Assembly: GCF_013402815.2 (NCBI RefSeq)
Contig: NZ_CP058601.1
Coordinates: 2,728,001 to 2,792,000 of the forward strand
Length of the DNA: 64,000 nt
Reading direction: 5' to 3'
Source of the DNA: Natrinema halophilum
GTDB lineage: Archaea > Halobacteriota > Halobacteria > Halobacteriales > Natrialbaceae
Of this stretch, positions 17,791 to 27,275 are shown one piece after another (the first letter of the stretch is position 1; each line of letters starts with the position of its first letter). The notes under the pieces were generated by a model that had not been told where the DNA came from, did not search any database, and saw only the letters and a list, made by a program, of their open reading frames with translations. A program made the translations under genes and the position numbers.

Positions 17791-18031
17791 AGACCGATCC
17801 GCTCCCCGTCGTCGTCAATCGTACTCGCGCTGACGGGACAGATCCGTGCGGCACACAACGTATCGAATTCCACGTTCCCGGTCACCCTGCGAACGAGATC
17901 GCCACCTTCGAGTTTCGCAGCGGCCTCGAGCAGGACTGACCTCCCTCGATCTGCTTGTCTCGAGGGCGTCCCACTCGACGGCACACTAAAACATCACGAG
18001 ACAGACGACTTCGTCGTATTGGGCGTTCGAA
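17791..18031 (-). pseudogene. Decayed ferredoxin, copy 1
   Basis: Reading the minus strand gives LEGGDLVRRVTGNVEFDTLC, AARICPV and TIDDDGERI, which align with EVEGGLFVREVPEDAELDAK, AARSCPVDAITI and YDDDGEQL of the intact ferredoxin at 22476-22721. The 5' part is recognisable only at DNA level and has lost its start and the CIGMFQC cluster motif through small indels. It belongs to the duplicated GH12-ferredoxin unit. Confidence 0.8.
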
Positions 18032-18275
18032 AACGACAGGACGCGATCCGGACGATCGCGAGTCGACAGAACCAGTGAGGTGGCGTTCCGCAACGATAGC
18101 GGGTACTGAAAGACGGTGGCAACCAATCCGTATCGACTCTCCGATCGAGGCGAAAACAGTTGCAATCGCGACGATACCAGCCACCGGCGAAACTCGAGTG
18201 ATCAGTCAGTCTCGCGCTCGTGAAATATAGAGTCGGTGAAACGATTACTCCAAATCTATACGTTTTGCAGTATTG

Positions 18276-19760
18276 CTACTCGACCGGTTGCCAGACGTAC
18301 CACGCCTCGTTGCGGGGTTCCTGTCCCTGCGTCCACCACTGGGCCTCCCAGGTGGTGCCGTCGTGGGTCACTCGATCGCCCTCGCGGTAGATTTTGGACG
18401 AGTCCCAGGCGGGAGTCGAACCGGTGTCGGGCTCGGTGGAGGGAGCGCCGTCTGCGTCCTCGACTCGCTTCCAGACGTACCACTGCTCGTCTTTCGGCTC
18501 TTCACCCTGCGCCCACCACTGGGCCTCCCAGACGGCACCGTCGTGGACGACGCGGTCGCCCTCGAGGTAGACCTGGTTGGGGTCCCAGGCCGGGTACGAT
18601 TCGCTGCCATCGCTCCCGCCGTTGTCGTTCTGGCCATCGTCGTTTTGGTTGCCGTTCTCGCCGCCGTTTCCGGTGTCGCCGTCCTCGTTGCCGTTTCCGG
18701 TGTCGCCGTCCTCGTTGCCGTTTCCGGTGTCGCCGTCCTCGTTGCCGTTTCCGGTGTCGCCGTCCTCGTTTCCGGGATCGGTCTCATCGCCCCCGTTTCG
18801 GCCGCCACCGTTGTTACCGCCACCACTGCCACCACCGCTCGTATAGGTGGTGCCGTTGATGGTGACGTCACACTGGTGGTAGGTGACGTCGCCCTGACTG
18901 CCTTGCCAGTATTCGTTCCCGAGTTCGATCCCGGAGATCCACTTCTGGCCGCCGACGCCGTGTCGCTCGCTCATGAAGTCGATGACCGGTTTGAGGTCGA
19001 CGCGGCCAGATGAAAGGCCGCCCTGGACCCGGAAGATGTGGAAGTCGGCGCTCGTGCCGCCGGCACTGTGAGCCGACCAGTAGTCGATGGTGTTGCCGAA
19101 TGTGTCCGTCCAGACGTTTGCTTCTTCCACGCTGCCGTTGGTAAAGCCCTCACCCCAGTCGAGGACCAGCATGATCTCGTGCGTGTGGGTCTCCGTCTGC
19201 TCTGAGACGGGGCTATCCATCAACCACCACTCCTCGGCGAGATTCCACTTGCCGCCGGAGATGTTAATGTCTACGTCCACCTCGAGTTCTAACTGATCGA
19301 CGCCTCCCCGGCGAACTGGGAAGTCCTGGACGCCCGTGTCCGAGCCCCAGGGTTTCGTCCCCAGGAGGACTTGCGGGTAATTCGGCTGCCCGCCGGTCGT
19401 CCGCGTCGCCCACTCGTAGCCGTACGAGCCGTCGGTATTCGTCCTGATACACATGTCGACGTCCCCGCCCCAGTCGTTGTTCTTCAGCACGAAATCGCCG
19501 CCGCCGACGACGAGCTCGTCGTGCGAACCACACGCTTCGTCGGCCGCCTGTGCTGCAACAGAAGAAGTACCGATCGCCGTGGCTGCGAGCGCGGTCGCAC
19601 CGACTTGCAGGAACCGCCGGCGAGACCCGTGAGACGAGGCGCCTCCGTCGTCGTCTCGCTCGAGCGCCGCTCGATCGTTGTGATTTTTTGTCAATTGCTG
19701 CGTCCGTTTGTCGATCCGTCGACCCCCCAGGCTTCCGGTATCGGAATCGTCTCGTGTCAT
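18276..19760 (-). CDS. Secreted GH12-like glycoside hydrolase with two C-terminal CBM5/12 modules (copy 2)
   Basis: 494 aa from MTRDDSDTGS at 19760. The Tat signal is SRRRFLQVGATALAATAIGT (residues 47-66). The catalytic-like domain spans about residues 75-305, with KNNDWGGD, YEWATRTTGG, HEIMLVLDWG (Glu195 as likely nucleophile) and ELGNEYWQG (Glu283 as likely acid/base). A linker follows with four copies of NEDGDTGNG, then two CBM5/12 modules: one with YLEGDRVVHDGAVWEAQWWA and one with YREGDRVTHDGTTWEAQWWT. The final 44 residues are identical in all three paralogues. Secretion across the membrane in folded form is expected. Role: degradation of an insoluble beta-glucan or chitin-like polymer (inferred). 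Confidence 0.82.
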   Translation of the reverse strand: MTRDDSDTGSLGGRRIDKRTQQLTKNHNDRAALERDDDGGASSHGSRRRFLQVGATALAATAIGTSSVAAQAADEACGSHDELVVGGGDFVLKNNDWGGDVDMCIRTNTDGSYGYEWATRTTGGQPNYPQVLLGTKPWGSDTGVQDFPVRRGGVDQLELEVDVDINISGGKWNLAEEWWLMDSPVSEQTETHTHEIMLVLDWGEGFTNGSVEEANVWTDTFGNTIDYWSAHSAGGTSADFHIFRVQGGLSSGRVDLKPVIDFMSERHGVGGQKWISGIELGNEYWQGSQGDVTYHQCDVTINGTTYTSGGGSGGGNNGGGRNGGDETDPGNEDGDTGNGNEDGDTGNGNEDGDTGNGNEDGDTGNGGENGNQNDDGQNDNGGSDGSESYPAWDPNQVYLEGDRVVHDGAVWEAQWWAQGEEPKDEQWYVWKRVEDADGAPSTEPDTGSTPAWDSSKIYREGDRVTHDGTTWEAQWWTQGQEPRNEAWYVWQPVE

Positions 19761-20136
19761 GATTGCTTGCTGATTGTCGCCGCACGTCACTGCGGTCGGA
19801 GTGGCGAGCGCGGAGACGAGTCACCGACGAACTGCCAGTACGACCGCAATGGCGTACCATCGGGAGTATGGAGTGATTCTTTCAATAATATAATTGTGGT
19901 AAATTTCGCTATGAACCTTTGAAACCGCGACAATCGTCAAATGAGCAGGTTTGGATAAACGAAACAACGATCAGAGCGGAAATCCGGATCGAGCGAGCCA
20001 GAAGACCGATACAACGAGACAGACAGCGCGGTCAGACAACGAACGTACTGCAGGAACCGTCACGCAGTAAAATTGCGCAGTACAACGGACGAGTACAGTC
20101 GCTTTAAAGTCAATCAAGCCGGATTTACGGCGGATT

Positions 20137-20297
20137 CTTCGTTCGACTCACGGAATTACCTGTTCGGCGGCGTCGTAATTCGTACTCGCGTTGACGAGAC
20201 AGGAACGTACAGGGAACGTCGCGTCGAGGTCCACGCCTTCAGGTTCCGTGCGGACGAAGGCCCCCTCATCTGACGCCTCGAAGCGAGGGTTTAGCTG
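20137..20297 (-). pseudogene. Decayed ferredoxin, copy 2 (internal deletion)
   Basis: The DNA aligns with the 3' portion of the intact ferredoxin gene and its downstream flank: around 20139 it matches 22456 onward, and 20158-20270 covers the C-terminal coding part. Similarity then jumps to the 5' flank (AAGCGAGGGTTTAG versus GAGCGAGGGTTAGG), so about half of the gene, including the cluster-binding cysteines, has been deleted. The flanks show that this too is part of the repeated GH12-ferredoxin unit. Confidence 0.7.
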
Positions 20298-20299
20298 TT

Positions 20300-20597
20300 C
20301 ACGATAAATCGGTGACCGTCAGGCCGAGCGGGCAATCGTTGCGCAACGATTGCGGCCACTGAAAGTCAATGACAACCAACCTATATCGACTCTCCGATCG
20401 AGATGAGACCAGTTGCAGTTGCGTCGATGCCTGCCACTGGATACGCGCGAGGGAGCATCCAGTCTTGCGCTCGAGAAATGGGCGTCGGTGCGATCGACCG
20501 GCCCGTTTTGAGGGCGGATGATCGTCACCGCCGGGTTTGGCTTCGAAACGGGTGTCAGTGGCGTTCGCTGCCAGTTCTACGCGTTCTACAGGGAGTA
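20300..20597. other. Duplicated spacer between GH12-ferredoxin units
   Basis: This spacer has no gene of its own. Its segment at about 20335-20435 (CAACGATTGCGGCCACTGAA, then TATCGACTCTCCGATCGAGA) is clearly related to 18090-18185 in the preceding unit (CAACGATAGCGGGTACTGAA, then TATCGACTCTCCGATCGAGG). The duplication therefore extended beyond the coding parts. Confidence 0.7.
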
Positions 20598-22079
20598 CTA
20601 CTCGACCGGTTGCCAGACGTACCACGCCTCGTTGCGGGGTTCCTGTCCCTGCGTCCACCACTGGGCTTCCCAGGTTGTGCCGTCGTGGGTCACTCGGTCG
20701 CCCTCGCGGTAAATTTTGGACGAGTCCCACGCAGGGGTCGGACCCGCACCAGGATCGACGGGAATGACGCCGCTCGCGTCTTTGACCCGCTTCCAGACGT
20801 ACCACTGCTCGTCTTTCGGCTCCTCACCCTGGGCCCACCACTGGGCCTCCCAGACGGCACCGTCGTGGATCACGCGGTCGCCCTCGAGGTAGATTTCGTC
20901 TTCCTGCCAGACCGGGTACGATTCACTGCCGTCGCTTCCGCCGTTGCCCGCGTCACCCTCGTTCCCGTTCTGGTCGTCGTTTCCGTTCTCGCCGCCATTC
21001 CCGTTCTGGTCGTCGTTTCCGTTCTGGTCGTCGTTTCCGTTCTCGCCGCCGTCTCCGTTCTGGTCGTCGTTTCCGTTCTCGCCGCCGTCTCCGTTCTGGT
21101 CGTCGTTTCCGTTCTCGCCGCCGTTATTTCCACCACCGTTACTGGTACCGCTGCCGCTCGAGTAGGTGGTGCCGTTGATGGTGACGTCGAACTGGTTGTA
21201 GGTGACGTCGCCCTGGCTGCCTTGCCAGTATTCGTTCCCGAGTTCGATCCCGGAAATCCACTTCTGACCGCCGACGCCGTGGCGCTCGCTCATGAAGTCG
21301 ATGACTTCCGTCAGGTCGACGCGGCCGGTCGAGAGGCCGCCGCGGACCCGGAAGATGTGAAAATCGGCGCTCGTGCCGCCGCTGCTGTAGTTCGCCCAGT
21401 AGTCGATGGTGTTGCCGAATGTGTCGGTCCAGACGTTTTCTTCCTCCATGTAGTGGTTGTGTCCGCCGCCCCAGTCGAGGACCAGCATGATCTCGTGGGT
21501 GTGGGTCTCCGTCTGCTCGGAGACCGGCGCGTCCATCAACCACCACTCCTCGGCGAGGTCCCACTCGCCCCCGGAGATGTTCTGGTCGATATCGATCTCG
21601 AGCTCGAGCTGGTCGACGTTCCCTCGACGGATCGGAAAGTCCTGGACACCAGTGTCCGAGCCCCAGGGCTTCGTTCCGAGCAGGGCCTGCGGGTAGTTCG
21701 GCTGCCCGCCGGTCGTCCGCGTTGCCCACTCGTAGCCGTACGAACCGTCGGCGTTGGCTTTGATGCACATATCGACGTCCCCGCCCCAGTCGTTGTTGAC
21801 GAGTACGAAGTCGCCGCCGCCGACCTGAATCTCGTCGAACGAACCGCATGATTCGGTGGCCTCCTGTGCAGCGACAGACGAACTACCGATTGCAGTGGCC
21901 GCGAGCGCGGTCGCACCGACTTGGAGGAACCGTCGGCGGGACCCACCTGACGAGCTGACTTCGCCGTTGTCTACCTCGATCGTCGATGGGTGGTCACTCT
22001 GCATCGTCGTCAGTTGCTTCTTCTCGCTATCGATTCGTCGATCCCCCGTGTTTCCTGTGTGCGGACCGTCCTGTGTCAT
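20598..22079 (-). CDS. Secreted GH12-like glycoside hydrolase with two C-terminal CBM5/12 modules (copy 3)
   Basis: 493 aa from MTQDGPHTGNTGDRRIDSEK at 22079. The Tat signal SRRRFLQVGATALAATAIGS is followed by the same GH12-like domain (LVNNDWGGD, YEWATRTTGG, KPWGSDTG, HEIMLVLDWGGG, GIELGNEYWQG). A linker built from GENGNDDQNGDG-type repeats follows, then two CBM5/12 modules, the last identical to that of the other copies. It sits next to the only intact ferredoxin, so this unit is probably the ancestral one. Expected to act outside the cell on a polysaccharide; specificity unknown. Confidence 0.82.
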   Translation of the reverse strand: MTQDGPHTGNTGDRRIDSEKKQLTTMQSDHPSTIEVDNGEVSSSGGSRRRFLQVGATALAATAIGSSSVAAQEATESCGSFDEIQVGGGDFVLVNNDWGGDVDMCIKANADGSYGYEWATRTTGGQPNYPQALLGTKPWGSDTGVQDFPIRRGNVDQLELEIDIDQNISGGEWDLAEEWWLMDAPVSEQTETHTHEIMLVLDWGGGHNHYMEEENVWTDTFGNTIDYWANYSSGGTSADFHIFRVRGGLSTGRVDLTEVIDFMSERHGVGGQKWISGIELGNEYWQGSQGDVTYNQFDVTINGTTYSSGSGTSNGGGNNGGENGNDDQNGDGGENGNDDQNGDGGENGNDDQNGNDDQNGNGGENGNDDQNGNEGDAGNGGSDGSESYPVWQEDEIYLEGDRVIHDGAVWEAQWWAQGEEPKDEQWYVWKRVKDASGVIPVDPGAGPTPAWDSSKIYREGDRVTHDGTTWEAQWWTQGQEPRNEAWYVWQPVE

Positions 22080-22475
22080 GATTGTACCCGTGATTGTTGC
22101 TGTACGTCATCGCGGTCGAGAGCGCGAAGTCGCTCCACTGTTCGTCCGCCCTCATTCCAGCGATGGCGCATCACACGATAGGTAGTCGTATCCGGCGAAT
22201 AATATGATGAAAATAACTCACATGTGCTACGTTTGGTGTGACAACAACTGTGAACCAGTCACATTGAGGCGAACGAAACAGCGATTAGATCGTCAATTCT
22301 GCCATCATTCGATGGAGGAATAAATGATAGAATAGATATGATTGTGGTGGTGAAAATGTATTTGTCTCTAGATAGAGCGAGAACAGTCCCGCAAACGAAC
22401 GCGCCCACGAGACCGGCTCGGTTCCGTCGATTTGCCGTTAATCGAGCCGAGTTTGTGAGAGGAACGCCGTTCGAC
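22080..22475. promoter_or_regulatory. Upstream region of GH12 copy 3 and end of the ferredoxin gene
   Basis: These 396 bp contain no gene. An AT-rich run around 22195-22215 (GAATAATATGATGAAAATAA) lies 115-135 bp upstream of the GH12 start and has counterparts upstream of copy 1 (17515-17540) and copy 2 (19880-19905). It may hold the promoter of the GH12 genes on the minus strand, which would then have leaders of more than 100 nt. Confidence 0.4.
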
Positions 22476-22721
22476 TTACGGGATCAGCTGTTCGCCGTCG
22501 TCGTCGTAAATCGTAATCGCATCGACGGGACAGGACCGTGCGGCGAACTTCGCATCGAGTTCTGCATCTTCGGGCACTTCGCGAACGAAAAGGCCGCCCT
22601 CGACCTCCTCACTGCCATCGAGAACGGCTTTTCCCTTCGACGTGTCCTTCTCGAAGGCGTCCCACTCGGCGACGCACTGAAACATCCCGATACAGGTATC
22701 CTCGTCGTATTCGACTTTCAT
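22476..22721 (-). CDS. Small ferredoxin, single cluster of [3Fe-4S]/[4Fe-4S] type
   Basis: 81 aa: MKVEYDEDTCIGMFQCVAEW, then an acidic middle and FAARSCPVDAITIYDDDGEQ. Cysteines fall in a CxxxxxC pair near the N-terminus and a CP near the C-terminus; the middle Cys of a full CxxCxxC set is absent, so a [3Fe-4S] cluster is most likely. Such ferredoxins often serve specific redox enzymes such as P450s, but no partner gene is adjacent. It is the only intact one of three copies in the repeated region. It ends 396 bp from the GH12 copy 3 start, so it has its own promoter. Confidence 0.85.
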   Translation of the reverse strand: MKVEYDEDTCIGMFQCVAEWDAFEKDTSKGKAVLDGSEEVEGGLFVREVPEDAELDAKFAARSCPVDAITIYDDDGEQLIP

Positions 22722-23109
22722 GAGCGAGGGTTAGGTCGATCCCCGTAAATCGTTAGCGGTCGTCGACCCCGTAACGCAATTCGTGGGACCACAGATCGAG
22801 GGGAACGGTATCTCTCCGTCCCGACTCTCGCGAGGAAAACGCCCACCGGAGTTTCCACCTCGAGTTCGAGGGCGAGACACCAAGCGGTGACCGACGCCGC
22901 GACACCGGTCGGACGCGACAGGTGCTGCGCTGATCGCCCTCTAGACTCCGTGGATCGGCGGTCGGAACACCGCAGCGCGTTCTCGGGGTGTGTCGGGCCG
23001 AGGTAACGACGTGACTCGTCGACGAAGTGGTGACGGGAGACATCGACGGATCGATACCGAGGGAACGCTTTTCCAGTCGGTCGTCGAACGATTCGGTACA
23101 AGACACGGA
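22722..23109. other. Intergenic region upstream of the phosphate transporter
   Basis: No gene is supported in these 388 bp. Overlapping open frames on both strands lack family features, and the frame in phase with the transporter upstream of 23110 is basic and non-hydrophobic, unlike an N-terminal extension. No clear TATA box was found. Confidence 0.35.
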
Positions 23110-24315
23110 ATGGTCGCACTCTCGTTTGCGGTCCTGGTCGGGACCGCTGTTCTCACCTGTCTGTTCATGGCGTGGGTCCTCGGGGCGAACAGCAACTCGC
23201 CACCGTTCGCCCCCGCGATCGGCGCGAACGCGATATCGACGATGCGAGCGGCGTTCATCATCGGCATGCTCGCGGCCGCCGGTGCCCTCATGCAGGGCGG
23301 TAGCATTTCCGAAACCGTCGGCGCGGCGCTCATCGACGGCGTCGCGATCACGCCGCTGGCGGCAACTGCGGGCCTGCTGACGGCGGCGACGTTTATGGCG
23401 ATCGGGATTTACACGCGGTATCCGATCCCGGCGGCGTTCGCAACGACGGGCGCGATGATCGGTGTCGGGCTCTCACTCGGGGGCGATCCCGCGATGGCTA
23501 CGTACCGACAGCTCGGGACCTTCTGGTTGCTCGTTCCGATCATGTCTGGAGGCCTCGCGTACGTGACGGCGATCGTGCTGCGACGCGAGGACATTCCCGA
23601 ACCGATCGCCGTCCCGATACTCGCAGGAATCGTCGGCGCGATCGTCGCGAACGTTCGACTCGGGATCATCCCCGATCCCACAGCCGAGCAGGGCAGCCTC
23701 GCAGGGTTTATCGCCCGCCAGTTCGGCGGCGGTCCGACGCTCGTCGCAGGTGCCGACCTCGGAACGGTCCTCGCGACGATCGGTGTCGGCGGGCTGGCGT
23801 TTTACTGGGTCCGACGGCGGATCCTCGTTTCAGTCGAAAAGGGGATCCGCTCGTTCCTGCTCGTTCTCGGCGGGATCGTCGCGTTCTCCTCGGGGGGGTC
23901 CCAGGTCGGGCTCGCGACCGGGCCCCTCGAGAACCTCTTTCGCACCGAACTCGGCCTGCCGGGAATCGTGTTGCTCGCGATCGGCGCCGTCGGAATCCTC
24001 GCGGGGGCCTGGATGGGCGCGCCGCGGCTGTTGCAAGCCACTTCGCGCGAGTATGCGCAACTTGGCGTCCGTCGCTCTATCGCGGCACTCGTTCCGGGGT
24101 TTATCGTCGCGCAGCTGGCGATCGCACTCGGGATTCCGATTTCGCTCAACAACATCGTCCTCTCGGGCGTCATCGGAGGGGGGCTCGCCGGCGGCTCCGC
24201 CGGCGTTTCGCGGCGCAAGATCGGCGTCACGATCACGTTCTGGTTGCTGACGCTCGGGAGTTCGGTCGTCGTCGGCTACGGCTTGTATCAGCTGTTCGCG
24301 AGGGTGATCGGCTGA
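23110..24315 (+). CDS. PiT-family inorganic phosphate transporter
   Basis: 401 aa from MVALSFAVLVGTAVLTCLFM. It has about ten helices with the PiT signature in both halves: GANSNSPPFAPAIGANAIST near residue 25 and the C-terminal ISLNNIVLSGVIGGGLAGGS. These enzymes import phosphate with a cation across the cytoplasmic membrane. No PhoU-like gene is adjacent. It is convergent with the universal stress gene, whose stop is only 18 bp away. Confidence 0.93.
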   Translation: MVALSFAVLVGTAVLTCLFMAWVLGANSNSPPFAPAIGANAISTMRAAFIIGMLAAAGALMQGGSISETVGAALIDGVAITPLAATAGLLTAATFMAIGIYTRYPIPAAFATTGAMIGVGLSLGGDPAMATYRQLGTFWLLVPIMSGGLAYVTAIVLRREDIPEPIAVPILAGIVGAIVANVRLGIIPDPTAEQGSLAGFIARQFGGGPTLVAGADLGTVLATIGVGGLAFYWVRRRILVSVEKGIRSFLLVLGGIVAFSSGGSQVGLATGPLENLFRTELGLPGIVLLAIGAVGILAGAWMGAPRLLQATSREYAQLGVRRSIAALVPGFIVAQLAIALGIPISLNNIVLSGVIGGGLAGGSAGVSRRKIGVTITFWLLTLGSSVVVGYGLYQLFARVIG

Positions 24316-24333
24316 GGATGCGGGGCCGCAGCA

Positions 24334-24774
24334 TCAGCCGAGGACCGTAACCGGACGCGACGTCCGTTCGACGACGGTCCCCGCGATCCCGCGGCCGAGA
24401 AACCGCCTGAGGAAACCGTCCGAGCCGGTACCGGAGCCGATCATCACGACGTGATCGATCCCTTCGTTGGCCGCGTATCGAGGAACGACGGTTCCCGGCC
24501 GTCCTTCGACCGTCTCGATCCGAACCCGATCCGTCGCCGCGGAATCGGCGGCCGATTCGAGCAATTCGGTCGCGCTGGCCCGGGCCTCCGCGGTCCGTTC
24601 CTCGTGTCGCTCGAGGACGCCGCCCTCGCTGAGCGGCGCATCCAACGGCGTCACGACGGCCAGCAGGACGATTTCGGCATCGGGAAATGTCTCGAGGGCG
24701 TAGGCGAGCGCCTCGTCGGCTCGCGGACGGCCGAGCTCCGGAACCAGGACGCGGTCGGGAGCGAAGTCGGTCAT
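24334..24774 (-). CDS. Universal stress protein, UspA type
   Basis: 146 aa from [20 protein letters not shown]; an upstream ATG at 24801 would add nine residues not typical for the family. The C-terminal ATP-binding motif is present ([20 protein letters not shown]...SRPVTVLG, fitting G-2x-G-9x-G). This cytoplasmic nucleotide-binding stress protein is of unknown specific role. The family is numerous in haloarchaea. Confidence 0.92.
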   Translation of the reverse strand: MTDFAPDRVLVPELGRPRADEALAYALETFPDAEIVLLAVVTPLDAPLSEGGVLERHEERTAEARASATELLESAADSAATDRVRIETVEGRPGTVVPRYAANEGIDHVVMIGSGTGSDGFLRRFLGRGIAGTVVERTSRPVTVLG

Positions 24775-24872
24775 GGGATGCCCTTCGGCGGCCGTCGTCA
24801 TCGATCTATCGCCGCTCGGTTCGAAGACGGTCGGGCGAGCGGTCGGCGACCGCACGGGGCTCGAAAGACGAT

Positions 24873-24880
24873 AGTTTAAA
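24873..24880 (+). promoter_or_regulatory. TATA-like box of hel308
   Basis: AGTTTAAA is centred about 29 bp before the hel308 ATG at 24906, which indicates a leaderless transcript. Confidence 0.4.
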
Positions 24881-24905
24881 CCGCGGGACGCGCCAACGGC
24901 GGGTA

Positions 24906-27275
24906 ATGAACGTCGAGGAGCTGTCGAGGCTCCCAGCCGGTGCCGTCGACCACTTCCGGCGCGAGGGAATCGAGGAGCTGTACCCGCCACAGGCCGAGGC
25001 GGTCGAGGCCGGGGCGACGGACAGTGAGAGTCTCGTCGCGGCCGTCCCCACTGCGAGCGGGAAGACGATGATCGCCGCGCTGTCGATGCTGTCGGCGATC
25101 GAACGCGGCGGGAAAGCGCTGTACATCGTCCCCCTGCGAGCCCTCGCCAGCGAGAAGAAAGCGGAGTTCGAGGCCTACGAGGAGTTCGGCGTCACGGTCG
25201 GCGTGACGACGGGCAACTACGAGAGTACCAGCGACTGGCTCGCGACCAAAGACATCATCGTCGCCACCAGCGAGAAGGTCGATTCGCTCGTGCGAAACGG
25301 CGCGGACTGGCTCTCCGATCTCACCTGCGTCGTCAGCGACGAAGTCCACCTCATCGACGACCGGAACCGAGGGCCGACGCTGGAGGTGACGCTCGCGAAA
25401 CTCCGCCAGCTAACGCCCCAGTTGCAGGTCGTCGCGCTCTCGGCGACGGTCGGCAACGCCGACGAGATCGCCGACTGGCTCGACGCCGCGCTCGTCGAAA
25501 CCGACTGGCGACCGATCGACCTGCGGATGGGGGTCCACTACGGCAACGCCCTGAACTTCGACGACGGATCGACGCGCGAGGTGGCGGTCGACGGGTCGGA
25601 AAAACAGGAAGCCGCACTCGTCCGCGACATCCTCGAGGAAGGCGGTTCGTCGCTCGTCTTCGTCAACTCCCGACGGAACGCCGAAGCCGCCGCGAAACGG
25701 CTGGGGAAGGTCACGAGTTCCGAGTTGGCAGCCGAGGAGCAAGCAGCGCTGGCCGAACTGGCCGACGACATCCGGGACGACAGCGATACCGAGACCAGTG
25801 CGGATCTGGCCGACTGCGTCGAGCACGGCTCGGCTTTCCACCACGCCGGTCTCTCGAATACCCAGCGGAGCCTCGTCGAGGACGCCTTCCGCGACCGGCT
25901 CCTGAAAGTAATCTCTGCGACGCCGACCCTCGCAGCGGGGGTGAACACGCCCGCGCGCCGCGTGGTCGTCCGCGACTGGCGGCGCTTCGACCCGAGCGCC
26001 GGCGGGATGGCCCCGCTGGACGTTCTCGAGGTTCACCAGATGATGGGGCGGGCCGGTCGACCCGGGCTCGACCCCTACGGCGAGGCCGTCCTGCTCGCGA
26101 AAAGCCACGACGAAAGCGAGGAACTGTTCGACAGATACGTCTGGGCCGATCCGGAGCCGGTTCGGTCGAAGCTCGCGGCCGAACCCGCACTGCGGACGCA
26201 CGTGCTTGCGACCATCGCCTCCGGCTTCGCTCGCACACGAGACGGGCTCCTCGAGTTCCTCGAAGCGACGCTGTACGCCAGTCAGTCGACCGAAGCCGGC
26301 CGACTCGAGACGGTGACAGACACGGTTCTGCAGTACCTCGAGTCCAACGATTTCATCGAGCGCGACGGCGGTGACGGATCGGCCGAGGCCGACGACGGGG
26401 CGTTTACCTCCGCAGCGGCTCTCGCCGAGAGCGGTGGCAGAGACGAGTCACTCGAGGCGACGAGCCTCGGCCACACCGTCTCGCGGCTCTACCTCGATCC
26501 GATGAGCGCAGCCGAAATCGTACACGGGTTAGAGCGAGCGGACGACCGTCCGACGGCGCTCGGACTCTACCAGCTCGTCTCGCGGACGCCGGACATGTAC
26601 GAGCTCTATTTACGCTCCGGTGAGGACGAGAAATTCGGCGAACTGTACTACGAGCGCGAGGCAGAACTTCTGGGCGATGCGCCAAGCGAGTTCGAGGAGG
26701 ACCGCTTCGAGGACTGGCTGTCAGCGCTCAAGACCGGCAAGCTCCTAGAAGACTGGGCCGAGGAAACGGACGAAGCCAGACTGACGGATCGATACAAGAT
26801 CGGCCCGGGCGACCTGCGCGGAAAGGTCGACACGGCCGAGTGGCTACTCGGCGCGGCCGAGTCGCTGGCCGCCGAGATCGACAGCGACTGGACAGTGGCG
26901 GTCAGGGAGGCTCGCGCCCGCGTCGAACACGGCGTCGGCGAAGAACTCCTCGAGCTCGTCTCGGTCGGCGACGTGGGGCGCAAGCGCGCCCGTAGTCTCT
27001 ACGAGCGCGGCATCGAGACGCCGTCCGATCTTCGGACCGCGGACAAAGGTGTCGTCCTCGACGCCCTCAAAGGCGAGAAGACGGCCGAAACCATCCTCGA
27101 GAACGCCGGACGCGAAGACCCGTCGATGGACGGCATCGAACCGAAATCGGCGGGGTCGTCGACCGGGACTGCAACAGCCGCCTCGAGCGACGGAAATCGC
27201 AACGACGAATCGATGGAGTCGGAAGCGACGGATGGAGACGCGGACGACGGACAATCGAGCCTGGGTGATTTCTAG
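24906..27275 (+). CDS. hel308: Hel308 (Ski2-like) ATP-dependent DNA helicase
   Basis: 789 aa from [20 protein letters not shown]. It shows the Q-motif region YPPQAEAV, Walker [10 protein letters not shown] (residues 48-56), DEVH (145-148), ALSATVGN (motif III), [20 protein letters not shown] (motif V) and [12 protein letters not shown] (motif VI). The winged-helix, ratchet and C-terminal HhH ([20 protein letters not shown]) domains follow. Archaeal Hel308 unwinds lagging-strand forks and acts in recombination control. An acidic tail of about 40 residues ends in QSSLGDF, which resembles a C-terminal PCNA-interacting (PIP) box. Its stop overlaps the GTG of cgi121. Confidence 0.96.
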   Translation: MNVEELSRLPAGAVDHFRREGIEELYPPQAEAVEAGATDSESLVAAVPTASGKTMIAALSMLSAIERGGKALYIVPLRALASEKKAEFEAYEEFGVTVGVTTGNYESTSDWLATKDIIVATSEKVDSLVRNGADWLSDLTCVVSDEVHLIDDRNRGPTLEVTLAKLRQLTPQLQVVALSATVGNADEIADWLDAALVETDWRPIDLRMGVHYGNALNFDDGSTREVAVDGSEKQEAALVRDILEEGGSSLVFVNSRRNAEAAAKRLGKVTSSELAAEEQAALAELADDIRDDSDTETSADLADCVEHGSAFHHAGLSNTQRSLVEDAFRDRLLKVISATPTLAAGVNTPARRVVVRDWRRFDPSAGGMAPLDVLEVHQMMGRAGRPGLDPYGEAVLLAKSHDESEELFDRYVWADPEPVRSKLAAEPALRTHVLATIASGFARTRDGLLEFLEATLYASQSTEAGRLETVTDTVLQYLESNDFIERDGGDGSAEADDGAFTSAAALAESGGRDESLEATSLGHTVSRLYLDPMSAAEIVHGLERADDRPTALGLYQLVSRTPDMYELYLRSGEDEKFGELYYEREAELLGDAPSEFEEDRFEDWLSALKTGKLLEDWAEETDEARLTDRYKIGPGDLRGKVDTAEWLLGAAESLAAEIDSDWTVAVREARARVEHGVGEELLELVSVGDVGRKRARSLYERGIETPSDLRTADKGVVLDALKGEKTAETILENAGREDPSMDGIEPKSAGSSTGTATAASSDGNRNDESMESEATDGDADDGQSSLGDF

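Larger units (their letters stand above)
16242..22740. repeat. Three-fold segmental duplication of a GH12-ferredoxin unit
   Basis: Units begin at 16242, 18276 and 20598 and are about 2.03, 2.32 and 2.1 kb long. Each contains, in + coordinates, the 3' end of a GH12 gene, its 5' end, and a ferredoxin copy, all on the minus strand. Ferredoxin copies 1 and 2 are decayed and copy 3 is intact. Spacer similarity outside the genes is visible between units 1 and 2 and around the ferredoxin 5' flanks. Confidence 0.85.

Noticed and set aside
18236-19013. Long plus-strand open frames antisense to the GH12 genes
   Set aside because: They arise from high GC and repetitive linkers on the opposite strand of well-supported genes; no domain features of their own.
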